Counted from the stretch's first letter, positions 23,809 to 36,499 are shown. The stretch is 64,000 bases of DNA from Pilasporangium apinafurcum (GCA_001600495.1 BCKE01000004.1:316631-380630); one strand, 5' to 3'. A program made the numbers and translations. Notes: generated by a model from the letters alone, not told the origin.

Positions 23809-25515
23809 ATGACGAACGACCAAGCAGCGCGTCTGAATGAACGCAGCAGCTCGACCGATGGAGATGAAAGCGGTGGTGGTGGTGGTACATTGCAGCGAAC
23901 GCTCGGGATGGCGTCTACAGCGGCAAGTTTAGTGCTCTACCCGTATGTCGCTGCTGGAAAAGTGGCGATTGAAGCCACATCCTATGCCGTGCAAGCTCCT
24001 CGAAAGATTACCGAGCACGTCACAGCGTCGCTAACAAACTCGTGGCAGGGTCAGCAGCATGAAGAACAGCAATTGAAAGACAAGATAATAATAGATGATG
24101 GAGACGAGCAGGAAACCAGTGATCTCTTTGGAGAAAGAGCTGTGGAGCGACTGCAGCAGTGCGATCGAGAACAGCATGATGGGAAAGTCCACGCAGCATT
24201 TATGTCTCCTGTTGACATAGCCACGGATCTTTTTGGCGAGAAGGAGACATCTACAGAATATCAGGAAGATGGCTTAGAGGCAGGAGATGAAATACAGGAA
24301 GCAGTGGTGAATGTTATACTCCAAGAATCAACTGACGATATCTTGGACACTATCGAAATGGTCGAGGAAACTACGACAAACGAGGGTGGCGCAGTATCAC
24401 ATTTGCTGTTTTTGCCTGTGCGGCTGGTGTCCAATGGTGTCTCCACCGCAGTATCAGTTCCCAAGAATGTCCTATCGTACAGTGGGAAGAAGATCTCAGG
24501 GGTAGTATCGACGTCACATTCACTAGCGTCATCCGCGCTCATGGCGTCCACTGGCGCTGTAGCAAGGACATCACTGCATGTCGCCCAAGGACTGACACAT
24601 GGCGCGTTCACAACGGCCAGTTTCACGGCGTCAACATTATCCAGTGCGGTCGGGAAGTCTGTTCGCACCGCGCGTTATGTTATCCCTCCGTCGGTCTCGA
24701 ACGCGGTATGGCAGGGCATGGGCGCCACGAGTAATGCCTCAGTGAATCTCCTCTCCTTCGCGATCGCCGTCCCGGCGTATCGGATGATGCACATACTGAT
24801 TCCAGAAGTCACCAAGTACATCACTGAGCATCAGTGCGTCGAGTATACGAGGGATACCGTGCATCTGTTGATTAAAGTGCTCGGTCCACAGAATGCATTC
24901 TATGTGCTCAAATTCATGTATGAGACAGTGAACAGTGATGAAGTGCATGATTTGTTCCTGCTTTGTCAAGATATAGTACGTGAAACGCTGGATGGAGATA
25001 ATTATCGCAAGGCTGGCAAGTCTGTCTGTGATAACACAGGTATTACCACGTTGGTGCCGGTTGTGAAAGAAGCATACAACATCCTGCCATCGTTTGCTGA
25101 GATCTTGGACATTGTTTTTCTCGTGACTGATGTCTCTACGGAAGTAGTTGGATCAGTGGTCAGTGAGGCAATGCGAAGCAAGCAAGAATGCGTTTCAACT
25201 GATCGCTTTGAATATTTAGATACATCCAGTGATGGCGAAGCGAATGACAGTGAAAGCAGCCACAGTACTTTGTCAGCGGACGATTATGAGCGTTCAGACA
25301 ATGTGAGCGACACTGATGGAACTACGGTGAATTCAGCAGTGGTAGTGGAAGAAGCCTTTGGTGAGCCGTGCATAACCTCTGGCTCCTCAAGTGATCCGAA
25401 TGGTATTTTTGAAAAGGGGCTTTCATTCTTCACGAGTGTGTGTGACAGTGAAGAAGCGACATCGTTTTTCAACACCGTGGGTGATTTCCTTGATGTGTTG
25501 GTGGATACGAAATAG
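23809..25515 (+). CDS. Unknown protein with hydrophobic Ala/Ser/Val-rich repeats
   Basis: 568 aa, single exon; family not recognised. An N-terminal amphipathic/hydrophobic stretch (about residues 35-60, LVLYPYVAAG) is followed by an acidic Gln/Glu-rich linker with two similar DLFGE motifs (about 106 and 143). Then comes a long Ala/Ser/Thr/Val-rich region (about 200-320) with repeated short elements such as LPVRLVSNGVSTAVSVPKNV and ASSALMASTGAVA that could be amphipathic membrane-binding helices. A mixed alpha-helical part (320-460) precedes an acidic Ser-rich tail. No signal peptide or catalytic motif was seen. It could bind membranes or lipid droplets, but that is only an impression. Confidence 0.7.
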   Translation: MTNDQAARLNERSSSTDGDESGGGGGTLQRTLGMASTAASLVLYPYVAAGKVAIEATSYAVQAPRKITEHVTASLTNSWQGQQHEEQQLKDKIIIDDGDEQETSDLFGERAVERLQQCDREQHDGKVHAAFMSPVDIATDLFGEKETSTEYQEDGLEAGDEIQEAVVNVILQESTDDILDTIEMVEETTTNEGGAVSHLLFLPVRLVSNGVSTAVSVPKNVLSYSGKKISGVVSTSHSLASSALMASTGAVARTSLHVAQGLTHGAFTTASFTASTLSSAVGKSVRTARYVIPPSVSNAVWQGMGATSNASVNLLSFAIAVPAYRMMHILIPEVTKYITEHQCVEYTRDTVHLLIKVLGPQNAFYVLKFMYETVNSDEVHDLFLLCQDIVRETLDGDNYRKAGKSVCDNTGITTLVPVVKEAYNILPSFAEILDIVFLVTDVSTEVVGSVVSEAMRSKQECVSTDRFEYLDTSSDGEANDSESSHSTLSADDYERSDNVSDTDGTTVNSAVVVEEAFGEPCITSGSSSDPNGIFEKGLSFFTSVCDSEEATSFFNTVGDFLDVLVDTK

Positions 25516-25688
25516 ATGGTGAAGACGATGGTCGAAGTCGCCAGCGCTTTTGATTGATTAAAAGTGAAAAACCAAATACATATATTTAATAGTGATAATG
25601 AAGAGCTGAGGAGAGAGGTTTTGAATTGTTACCTCTCTTTCACTATATACCACCTGATCCGTTGTAGTTCATCTTTTCATCCCCATTA

Positions 25689-26270
25689 TCATGCAAATGA
25701 AACAAAGAGTGCCGCGATCGTAATAGTTATCATTAACGCTATTGTGTTGAGGTTTGATGGGTTAGCAGCAGAAGCTGCAGCTGCAGGTGAATCGGTGGCG
25801 AATGCTTCGACGCAATATTCTTGAATCTCTTCAAAAAAACCCTTTACAGATATCGTAGTGTTGTCCACAACCAATGTGCATGTCGGCAAACCCGCGTCCT
25901 CCAACTCATTTGCTAATCGGGTGCAATTAGAACTCGCGCAATATTTGTCGAGTGATGAGTCACTTGGGTACGTAAGCTGCTCGGTAGTTATGTCATAATC
26001 GCACTCTTCGGCGCACTGCGTGATGGCTGGCAAGAGTACGTAGAGCTTCTGGAAGAGCAACTCGGCGTCACAGTGCGTAGAGGATGCGGTCGTTTTAGTG
26101 GTGGAGCCGGAGCTGTCAGCACTCACTACAGCAGATCCAGACGATGAAGATGACAAGGACGACATCTCTTGAGCGAAAACTGAAGTATTTGCGGGAGGAT
26201 ATGCGTATATTAATGCAAGCGCCACGGCCAGCGAACTGCTGCGCTTGCGCGTGTTGTATAGCGCCGCCAT
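25689..26270 (-). CDS. Elicitin-like GPI-anchored protein
   Basis: 193 aa from the ATG at 26270. A hydrophobic signal sequence ends near VFA (about residue 33). A Ser-rich stretch precedes the elicitin domain, recognised by its Cys spacing: HCDAE, QCAEEC, KYCASSNC, PTC and EYC. The CASxxC pair and the LPxC and YC positions align with Cys51/56/71/95 of classical elicitins. One extra Cys (QCAEEC) makes seven rather than six. A small-residue linker and a C-terminal hydrophobic tail indicate a GPI anchor. Elicitins bind sterols and are known from oomycetes, so this gene is the best taxonomic marker here. It converges with the 568-aa protein gene. Confidence 0.85.
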   Translation of the reverse strand: MAALYNTRKRSSSLAVALALIYAYPPANTSVFAQEMSSLSSSSSGSAVVSADSSGSTTKTTASSTHCDAELLFQKLYVLLPAITQCAEECDYDITTEQLTYPSDSSLDKYCASSNCTRLANELEDAGLPTCTLVVDNTTISVKGFFEEIQEYCVEAFATDSPAAAASAANPSNLNTIALMITITIAALFVSFA

Positions 26271-26579
26271 GTTCTGTGGTGAATTATTGGAACCAGCATG
26301 GCGTGGAGGTTGATTGAATGCTCGTTTTTGATGTTTTGATTGGTAGAAATGCATATGTGTTATCAGATCATTCCACAAACAGACGAAAGCACACCATTTA
26401 CCCAGAACCAAATCCATGGAATATGATCACAACTTTCACCTAATGGCGTCTTCATTACACCACATATTACAGTTGTATCCATTTCATGTAGCCTAGCGAT
26501 CTCGTTTTCTCATGTATGTCAATTAAGTTCTAAAGGCAGCGCCACCACCCAATATGCCATTATCTATGTAAGTACAGAT
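26271..26579. other. Short spacer
   Basis: 309 bp between the elicitin start and the end of ELP1, holding the elicitin promoter. The elicitin frame is open upstream of its ATG, but that part looks non-coding. Nothing else was seen. Confidence 0.4.
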
Positions 26580-29500
26580 CTATCCTTGCAATGCAGCAAG
26601 TTGCCACGACTCATTTGCCTCAGCATTCACTGCATCACTTGATCCATCAGTGACTTCTGCAAACGGAGAGGATTTATCAGCTACTATACGTTCTTCAAAA
26701 CTTCGTAATTGCGACTGCAACCGCTGGGCTTTGGTGAGATGCCCAAAGTACACCAGCATTTGTAATAAACCCTTCACTTCCCGTTTCAGTGCTGCGTTCG
26801 GTTGACACTCAACTACCTGCTTGGCAATATACTGCTCTTCTTCGACACTACCTTCCTTCATCCGATTCCGACGCTCTCTTCTCGACAGCATGCCGCCATT
26901 TTTCTCCTTTTTGGAATTTCCCGCAACGCTTTCTCGTCCGCTTAATGTCTGTGTTGCGTAGAAATGACTTGACGTAGCTTGAGCGAGAGATTTCATGGAG
27001 AAATTACCGATACTAAGTGCACTGTTGTGACTGCCAATGGATCGCATCGATGCATTAGATAGCGCACTGTGTGCAGCACTGGATGCACCAGAGTACACAC
27101 TGTCGCCATCACCTGCATCTCCGTCCTGTTGCCAACGGCAGCCATCAATGCCATGTAATTTGAAGAGCCGCTTCTGTTCCCGAATCGTACTCAGGCGCTT
27201 CCAATGTTTGGCATATCGTGCTTCGTTGTCTGTTAATTCTTCCAAAATGTCGTCGTAAAGTTGCAGCACACCGCTCTCGATATCACTTTCAATGAGATCA
27301 GGTCGGTTGTGAAGGTATGCGAGCCGTAAACTCTCTTCCCATTGCTTATTCAATACCAATAATGCGATCGCTTCATCCATATCGTCACAATATTCCACGT
27401 AAATTCGAGCAGCAGCAAGTATGTCACTTATTGATGCTTCTTGTTGGTTGATCAAGTCTTGCGCAATTTGATATGCCATACTTTGACGCTCTTCTGCGGT
27501 TTTCTGGACTTTACAGGCCAATGACAGCGCCATTTGCCATTGTTTGGCAGCTAGGAACGCATTCATCGCCTGAGACCATGCAGCCACAGACAGATATATG
27601 TAAGCCGCTTCTTTAAACTTCTTTTCGTTCTCCATATACTCAGCCTTTAAGATAAGAATGCGTTGACGAAAAGCTTTTGCAGCTGGGGACGATGTAGAGG
27701 GGAATAATTGTAGCGCCAGATCGTAGAGAAAACCTTGCTGAACTAGTTGTATCGCGTCTGCTTCGTACTTCTGTTGCAAGGCATCATCTTCCGTGTGAAG
27801 AAGAAGAGCACTCAGATGTGTCAGAGCACGTTCATGGCGGTTGAGATGAACATCTATGCGATACTTCAGTAGATTTTTATCTTCGATCTGCATTAATTCA
27901 TCCAATAATGGGGCATATTCCTTCGGATCGCGCTGTGAATAGGTGGCGACAAAACGAACCAAGTCTAAATCGTACAAGCCCAGAGCTTCGTCATATAGGA
28001 CATCCACTTGTGTCAGTAAAATCAGGTGTTTGATTGCACGTTTAGCTATCCCATGTGTTGATGCCTCCCTGTGAAGCGCTTGGATCCGTAGTAATGCCGC
28101 AACATATTGAGGAGGTGTTTGCTTGACGGTACACGTCAAGAAAGGCAGAAGAAGAGCATCTTGATCAGACGCTGCTTGTATGCTATCACGATTATCTTCA
28201 ATTTTCTGTATGGCCACCATCATAGCTTGGCATACAACAGTGATCTTGTCAACTATATCATTTGGTTCCTGGAGGTTAGTGGTACTGAGAAATGGCTCGA
28301 CCTGAGGTTTGTATTTCGTTCTCCAAACATCAACTGGATGCAAATTTGTAATGAACAGGCACAACCGATCACTCGTGATCACCCCACGCTTTGTAGTCAG
28401 AAAAGTACCAATCAGTTGGCTTTGGAAATGCTTGAGAAATGCTTCAGAATTAAAATCCACAAGTAAATTCAAATCAAGTCGATGCTTTCGACACATTTCT
28501 ATCGCAGTGACATACTCGAGTCGCTCGATGTGCTTGATTACAAGCAAAAGAACTAAGAGACGTGGAGTGATGCACTCCAGGTTGCCACGTGGCATTTGAA
28601 CGACCACGTTTGCACGGGCACCAATGACAGCAACCAGCTTGGCTCCGCGTTCGATCATTCGCGATTCATACACGTCCATTTTAAATTCTCGCAGCGCATT
28701 CAGTGGCATCATTCGAAGTTGAGCCTGGCCACCAAGCAGTGTGTACAGCAATACCGATGCTAAGGCATCATATCGGAATGATGAGCATGCAGTCGTGATG
28801 AGCTTGTCATTCACATACAATTTCGATGTGCCATGAAGACCAACGACTAAATATTCTTCATCTCCGCTCTCAACTACAATAAACTGAGAAAAGACCGGGC
28901 AACTGACATGCAGTTTTGTCACACGCGCGTTCGCATCCACTGGTTTCACCACATAAACTGCGCCACTATGAGACTGTATGGCAAATGAAGCCGATGTCAG
29001 AGATTCTTCACGATCGGCATTTGAGACAGTTTTGTGAATGGGACCTGCTCGCCTCACACCGTCATGCAGACTAGAAAATTCACTGATAGCGACTGTTTCG
29101 CCAATTCTGGTAGAACAGAAGACCAATTGATCTCTCCATGTAGACTTTAACACAAATGACAAATCGCGTCTTTCTGTATCGAACTGCATCCACAGGAGGC
29201 TGACGAACTGATAATGAGCAGAACAAATTACAGTAGTCCGTCTCGTATCCGAATCCATAAGGTAGTTTTCAACCAGTACTATATCACCACTTGATAAGAG
29301 TACAAGCAACGTCTCGTGCTGAGAATCAAAAACCACTGAATTTACAATGGCTTCAAACTCTATCTGCCGTAATGATGATGGTGGTGGCACTAGAGCTTCG
29401 TGTAGCGGCGTCAATAACAACTTCTTTCCATCAATAATGCCTGTTACGACAATAGACTTGTTCCAGATCTGGTTGTTTTTATCAGTCATTACGCTCTGTC

Positions 29501-30623
29501 GCTCGCAGCGAGAGACATCCGACGTGAACTCTTCCTGTTGAAGGGTGAATATAGGTTGTTGTGTAGCTTCGCCAGTTACAGAACGAGTAAGAAATCGCAC
29601 CAGCGTTGCATTCTCCTCATCCCATGCTAAATGTATAAGTTGCTTCTTCTCCAGGTGAAAGCAAATTTCCTGCTTTAAGTACCAGTGATAGTTGTTTCTC
29701 GTCCACAATTGGAAAATGGACCCTTCTTGGTCATCATGTTTGCTGCTCAACGCCACCGCCAGAATGTCCGATTCAATATTCCATTTTACTAGATCGACCG
29801 TATACAAAGACGCGCGATATGCGGTTGGCAACGCAAACTCGCCGTGACGTAGTCCATTGCGCTCGAAAAATACCACAAAAAGCGCATCCTTACGCACTTC
29901 GCTGGTAGCAATTAGCGACTGATTAGGGCTCCAATCCAAACACCCACCAAGATACGGGATAGCTCGTCCGTCTTCCAGTCTTCCCAAAGCATGAAATTCT
30001 AGCTGACCAGTAAAGATCATCACTTGCTGGGATATTGTGTTGCCTATGTGAGTGGTGACATTGATGACGAGATACTGCGCATCATCTCGCCAGCAAACCT
30101 CACAGTTTGAGCCTTCTACTCGCGTGGCATCCGCAGGCAGAAACGCATCCAATTGGATCTCGTGCAGTACCTCCCATTGCGTGTTCATGATCAAAATTGT
30201 GCCTACACCCGTAACAACCGCGACCATTTCCTGATTGGTGCTCCATGCAATGCCACGAATACCGCCACTCATAGTGCCGATTTCCTCAGCTTCGCGAGCA
30301 TTCACATCCACAGTGACCAACACACCGCTTCTGGAAGCACAAACCAGTGCGTCTAGCTCTGCCAGGTAGTATATCCATTTCCATGATGACAAACTGTTAT
30401 CATTGTCACCACTACTCTCCATCACAATGCATTCTCGCAAGTCGATGAGAAGCTCCTGATGCCCATTGTTGGTGAAATCGAGAGTATCTATGCGCCCATG
30501 CGCATGTAGCAGATAGCCCTGTTGCTCACCGATATTCAAAGCAAAGGTGGAGTAGTCGTGTTGGTCTTCTGCATCGCTCTCCAATGGCCACAATTGCCGC
30601 CGCAGCGATACGAGATTCCGCAT
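26580..30623 (-). CDS. ELP1: Elongator complex subunit ELP1 (IKAP/IKI3)
   Basis: 1347 aa, single exon, from the ATG at 30623 (MRNLVSLRRQ). Length fits the family (about 1300-1350). The N-terminal half is WD-like beta-propeller sequence. The C-terminal half is a helical repeat domain with the conserved ARIYVEYCDDMDEAI, WEESLRLAYLHNRPDLI and ARYAKHWKRL segments, then a basic linker (RRERRNRMKEG) and a final helix. Elongator makes the cm5/mcm5 modification on wobble uridine of tRNAs; ELP1 is the dimeric scaffold. Identity is firm. Confidence 0.93.
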   Translation of the reverse strand: MRNLVSLRRQLWPLESDAEDQHDYSTFALNIGEQQGYLLHAHGRIDTLDFTNNGHQELLIDLRECIVMESSGDNDNSLSSWKWIYYLAELDALVCASRSGVLVTVDVNAREAEEIGTMSGGIRGIAWSTNQEMVAVVTGVGTILIMNTQWEVLHEIQLDAFLPADATRVEGSNCEVCWRDDAQYLVINVTTHIGNTISQQVMIFTGQLEFHALGRLEDGRAIPYLGGCLDWSPNQSLIATSEVRKDALFVVFFERNGLRHGEFALPTAYRASLYTVDLVKWNIESDILAVALSSKHDDQEGSIFQLWTRNNYHWYLKQEICFHLEKKQLIHLAWDEENATLVRFLTRSVTGEATQQPIFTLQQEEFTSDVSRCERQSVMTDKNNQIWNKSIVVTGIIDGKKLLLTPLHEALVPPPSSLRQIEFEAIVNSVVFDSQHETLLVLLSSGDIVLVENYLMDSDTRRTTVICSAHYQFVSLLWMQFDTERRDLSFVLKSTWRDQLVFCSTRIGETVAISEFSSLHDGVRRAGPIHKTVSNADREESLTSASFAIQSHSGAVYVVKPVDANARVTKLHVSCPVFSQFIVVESGDEEYLVVGLHGTSKLYVNDKLITTACSSFRYDALASVLLYTLLGGQAQLRMMPLNALREFKMDVYESRMIERGAKLVAVIGARANVVVQMPRGNLECITPRLLVLLLVIKHIERLEYVTAIEMCRKHRLDLNLLVDFNSEAFLKHFQSQLIGTFLTTKRGVITSDRLCLFITNLHPVDVWRTKYKPQVEPFLSTTNLQEPNDIVDKITVVCQAMMVAIQKIEDNRDSIQAASDQDALLLPFLTCTVKQTPPQYVAALLRIQALHREASTHGIAKRAIKHLILLTQVDVLYDEALGLYDLDLVRFVATYSQRDPKEYAPLLDELMQIEDKNLLKYRIDVHLNRHERALTHLSALLLHTEDDALQQKYEADAIQLVQQGFLYDLALQLFPSTSSPAAKAFRQRILILKAEYMENEKKFKEAAYIYLSVAAWSQAMNAFLAAKQWQMALSLACKVQKTAEERQSMAYQIAQDLINQQEASISDILAAARIYVEYCDDMDEAIALLVLNKQWEESLRLAYLHNRPDLIESDIESGVLQLYDDILEELTDNEARYAKHWKRLSTIREQKRLFKLHGIDGCRWQQDGDAGDGDSVYSGASSAAHSALSNASMRSIGSHNSALSIGNFSMKSLAQATSSHFYATQTLSGRESVAGNSKKEKNGGMLSRRERRNRMKEGSVEEEQYIAKQVVECQPNAALKREVKGLLQMLVYFGHLTKAQRLQSQLRSFEERIVADKSSPFAEVTDGSSDAVNAEANESWQLAALQG

Positions 30624-30949
30624 TTTGGCAGCACCACCCAAATGGTTCAAGTTGTTCTAAGGAAACAACCAATTGATCAGCAGCAGAGTGTTTTATCCTC
30701 GCTTTAGTGACATAACGGATGACAAGGGTGAGGCGCTAGTGCGATGATGGTTCAGACGCATGTTCCTGACTTTCATCATCAGTGCTATGACAAAGCTTTA
30801 CTTTATATATGTAGATACATTTTTCTTTGTGTTATCTTCAGCGAAAAAAAAAAACAGAGATCGCTTCGCTACAGCATTACTGTGTCGGCCATATTCTCCC
30901 CATGGAGAAGATAGGATCCGTCACGTCCATTCTTTTAGATGGCTCTCTC
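30624..30949. other. Short spacer between ELP1 and peroxiredoxin genes
   Basis: About 330 bp holding the ELP1 promoter and the peroxiredoxin 3' flank. It contains an A-run near 30843-30853. No gene was seen. Confidence 0.4.
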
Positions 30950-32149
30950 TTACAACTTGCTAGCGTGGTTCTTGACAAACTCCAACCCCTTGGCAACACT
31001 ATCTTGTGGCGTGACATTGTGTGCAATCTCGCCCACTTTTCCTCCAGGAAGGATAATCACGTGTGAGCGTTCCACTCGCGTCCCATTCTCTAGTGAACTG
31101 CCGAAAAACTTGATGAGAGTATGCTTCGGATCCGATAGAAGCGTGTAACCATACTTTTGCGATTCCTTCCACGCAAGAAGTTCCGCCGGTGAGTCTCCGC
31201 CCAGGCCGTACACATCAAACCCCGCGGCATTGATTTCAGCGAGGTTATCGTTGAAGCCACACGCCTGGATAGTGCAACCTGGGGTGTCCGCTTTCGGATA
31301 CATGAAGAAGATTGCACCACGATCCTTGAATAGATCCTGGAATTGTACTTTCTTCGATATTTCCGTTTCTAGTTCCACATTAAACGTAGTGACTTTACCC
31401 ACCGTTGGCTCCGTAGGTACTGCCTCCTCCTCAGCTGGAGCAGTAGTAGGAGCAGATGTAGATTCAGTGGTGAGTTCACTCGCTTCATTGCCATCGCTAC
31501 TGGTGCTGTTGTTCTTGACAAACTCTACAGCTCTGGACACACTCTCTGCTGGAGACACTTTGGCTTGGATATTGCCCACGACGCCACCTTTGAGAATCAC
31601 GACATGTGATCGTTGGGTCTTTGTACCACCGATGGAGCTTCCAAAATATTTGATCAATTCATGTGTTGGATCGCTCAAGAGATCGAACGGCAAGTTTTCT
31701 TTGGTCTTCCAGGAGCTCAACGCTTTTGGGCTGTCACCACTGAGCCCGTAGACCGTAAAACCCGCATCCTTAATAGTTTGGATATTATCACGGAATCCTA
31801 TTATTACAGAACAGCATGAGTGCGCACTAGGGGATATGTGATCATCAGTTAATAACTAGCCCATACCACACGCTTGCTTCGTGCAACCCGGTGTGTTTGC
31901 TTTAGGATACATGAAAAACACCACGCCCTTGTCTTTATAGGTATCAACGAAATGGACTTCTTTGCCATCTTGGTTGAACAGCGTGGCAGTTTTGTTCACC
32001 GGTTTACCTACAACGAAAGAAGAGCTCATGGCCGCAGGTTTCTTGGTGGCAGGTGCAACAGCTGATTCTGCGGCGGGGCGCTTTTTCGCAGGAGCGGCAG
32101 GAGCGGCAGCAGTGGGGGAAGAGTTCGTGCGGCTACGAGTGGACACCAT
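30950..32149 (-). CDS. Double-domain PrxQ/Bcp-type peroxiredoxin
   Basis: Exons 31867-32149 and 30950-31797 (69-nt intron, in frame), 376 aa. Two Bcp-type thioredoxin-fold domains are fused. Domain 1 has YPKANTPGCTKQACGF and domain 2 YPKADTPGCTIQACGF; the first Cys of each is the peroxidatic residue and the Cys five residues on is the resolving one. Both are intact in both domains. The N-terminal 50 residues are Ala/Lys/Arg-rich (STRSRT, AKKRP, TKKP), resembling a nuclear localisation signal. A Thr/Ala/Glu-rich linker joins the domains. Expected function: reduction of hydrogen and organic peroxides with thioredoxin. The upstream ORF lacks an ATG before 32149. Confidence 0.9.
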
Positions 32150-33538
32150 GATGATAAAGTAAGCGTTAGTTTGGCTCGCGTTTGTTGTTCTGGAATTGGC
32201 TTCTGACGACAGAAGATTTACAAGCAGCACCCAGCAAACGTCTAACTCTGCCAGTCACTCAGATGGTTCGCATGCATCCAGGTCACCTCCAAAATTGTCC
32301 AAGTTCAATGCAGGTGACAGGAAAGTAACGTAAAGAAAGATTTCAGATTTGTTTACGCTTGCGTACCTTCAAACAACCTCATAAAAGCTACTACTATGAT
32401 CGTCTACAGTACTGTTACAGCGAAAACCTGTCGCAGATTTTCGACAGACATGTAAACAGTCTACCATCGGAATAAAAAAACGAAAAGCGAATGGACGCGA
32501 ACGATATTATTGAAAAGCTCTAGCACGCAGATAAGTAGTATGCAAGGCAGAGAGAGAGAGAGAGAGAGAGAAGAAGAAGAAGAAAACAGCGCTCCACCAT
32601 CTTCTCTCTGTTCTTCTTCAACCTTGGCAATTGCAGAAACAGAACTTGGACGATCGAGCCAATTTTTTACTACTCATCGCTTTGTGGGCCGTTGATTTGT
32701 GGATCATCAATTCCTATCGGCCAATCATATTCGTTTATTTTATCGCTTCATCCCATATCGATGCTGTGATTGGTCAGTGCATCTACTAAAGATTTCTAGA
32801 GCTGCTCGGCCACCATTGATTGAAACGACACATGACCATGCAATTGATGAAAACCAAGAACAGGAGAGCGGCAGAGTTGAGACAGACAAACGTACACTGA
32901 GGTGCTATTAGCAATCCATTCTCTAAAGCACCAGCAAGAGTAAACGACACGAAACAACAGGCAGTCAAGATTAACGATAGGATGATGAACGTTTCCGAGA
33001 CGACACACTTCCTGGAAGACCTCAAACACATGCTCATTTCGGCATTCATGAATGCACCACAGATCGATGGCCGCACACAAGCACGTGTACCGGTGGATCT
33101 CAGTGTCAGATCGAAGACCGCACGTGCTCAGGTGATGAAGAAACAGGACGACGGAGCATATTGGGCTGCGTGCCCTCAAGTACCAGTTCCGACACCGTGC
33201 AGATAGACAACGACACAATTGCTCGATCAAGACGGTTCTCTTACGCGATCCCGTCAGTACCAGAAATTTCGATGTTTTATTTTTCAAGAACATATTCATT
33301 TAGCTGCCGTTGTCGGTAGCTATTTCACGATTAATTTCTTCATCAGGAGAATGTCGAGCGAAAGTGTACCCTTCCAACTTATTTAGCAAAGATTAAAATA
33401 AAGAAGACTAGACCTGGTTTTCCAGATGGTGCTGTTAGTTTCTTCATATTGAAGTGCTCAATGTAGACTTCATTGTGTTGCTTTCTTACGTACATTCAAT
33501 CAACGATTGTTATTTTTTTGTTTTCGTTTTAGTGTTGT
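32150..33538. other. Long spacer with microsatellite and CCAAT boxes
   Basis: 1.4 kb. A (GA)n/(GAA)n tract lies at about 32549-32585, and CCAAT/ATTGG elements at 32721-32725 and 32769-32773. A possible small plus-strand gene at 32982-33206 is listed separately. From about 33300 onward the sequence is AT-rich 3' flank of the protease gene. Confidence 0.4.
32982..33206 (+). CDS. Doubtful small ORF, possibly disrupted
   Basis: 74-codon frame starting MMNVSETTHFLEDLKHMLIS, helical and charged, unrecognised. Just after position 33154 another frame opens with a strikingly protein-like basic run (LRALKYQFRHRADRQRHN, on to KTVLLRDP) and ends at a TAG near 33302. Either the gene has a missed intron, or a one-base frameshift broke it, or both are chance. 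Two CCAAT-type elements lie 210-260 bp upstream. Confidence 0.25.
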   Translation: MMNVSETTHFLEDLKHMLISAFMNAPQIDGRTQARVPVDLSVRSKTARAQVMKKQDDGAYWAACPQVPVPTPCR

Positions 33539-35731
<2,193 letters not shown>

Positions 35732-36036
35732 CACGCTCCCACTCACTCACTCGCGCTCCTGCTCTCACTCGTTCGTCTTCTCTCTCAGGATCGTTTTTGC
35801 CAAGTGAGAAGATAATAAAGGAGATGTCACATCTTCAAGAACATCATTATGACCAATGAAAACGTCTAATTATTAAGGAAATCATTCTATTGGTAGAAAA
35901 TGTAAATTCTTTTTGTACTGTTTGTTCCTATTCGGACAAATCGCAAAAAAATTGAGGAGAAACAGGACAAAATTCGGGACACAACCTTCTAAAACAGTAC
36001 TTCCAGTCACAATTGATCCGCCACAACTGCAGCGCA
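35732..36036. other. Divergent promoter spacer
   Basis: About 300 bp between the protease start and the PREY-like gene; it has CACTCACTC repeats near 35745-35775. No gene was seen. Confidence 0.4.
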
Positions 36037-36378
36037 ATGAGCTGCTCCTCATCAGCATGGAAACGCATGATGCGCTCCTCCAATGCGTTATTTCATGTGA
36101 AGAGTAGCCACATTCGTTCGGTCGACGGCTGTGCTACCTATAGACAGCTGCGAGCGTTGAGCTCCAATCGAAATCCGGAAGTGCAAGCAAAGGAACGACT
36201 GGTGGACGAGAGCATTATGGACCATTTGGTCTGCCCCATTTCCAAGTACCCCTTGCGCTATGATGCAGAGCGTGGGTACCTCATTTGTGATGAGATTCGC
36301 GTGGCCTATCCGATCTACAAAGGTGTGCCTATGTTAGTACCTGCAGAGGGGAGAATATTAAACGACGATGAAGAATGA
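36037..36378 (+). CDS. PREY/Trm112-domain small mitochondrial protein
   Basis: 113 aa from the ATG at 36037. The N-terminal 40 residues are Ser/Arg-rich without acidic residues up to position 33, fitting a mitochondrial presequence. Residues about 65-110 (LVCPISKYPLRYD, then YPIYKGVPMLVP) match the Trm112/UPF0434 fold of human PREY and bacterial YcaR. PREY stabilises mitochondrial methyltransferases of complex I assembly and coenzyme Q synthesis; Trm112 proper does the same for cytosolic tRNA, rRNA and eRF1 methyltransferases. The presequence and short length favour PREY. It converges with the ELYS-like gene, 121 bp away. Confidence 0.8.
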   Translation: MSCSSSAWKRMMRSSNALFHVKSSHIRSVDGCATYRQLRALSSNRNPEVQAKERLVDESIMDHLVCPISKYPLRYDAERGYLICDEIRVAYPIYKGVPMLVPAEGRILNDDEE

Positions 36379-36499
36379 GGAAGTGCTATTGTGGCAATTG
36401 GTGGAAAAATCTGTGATGAAGAAATAAGCACCAATTAAAGAAGAATAACAAGCTCCTGTTGATTCGTCATCGCTAGTCTTTCTATCGCTTCGGCTCTAT

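Noticed and set aside
32796-33299. 167-codon minus-strand frame antisense to the doubtful small ORF
   Set aside because: Cys/Trp/His-rich composition typical of antisense frames; no domain.
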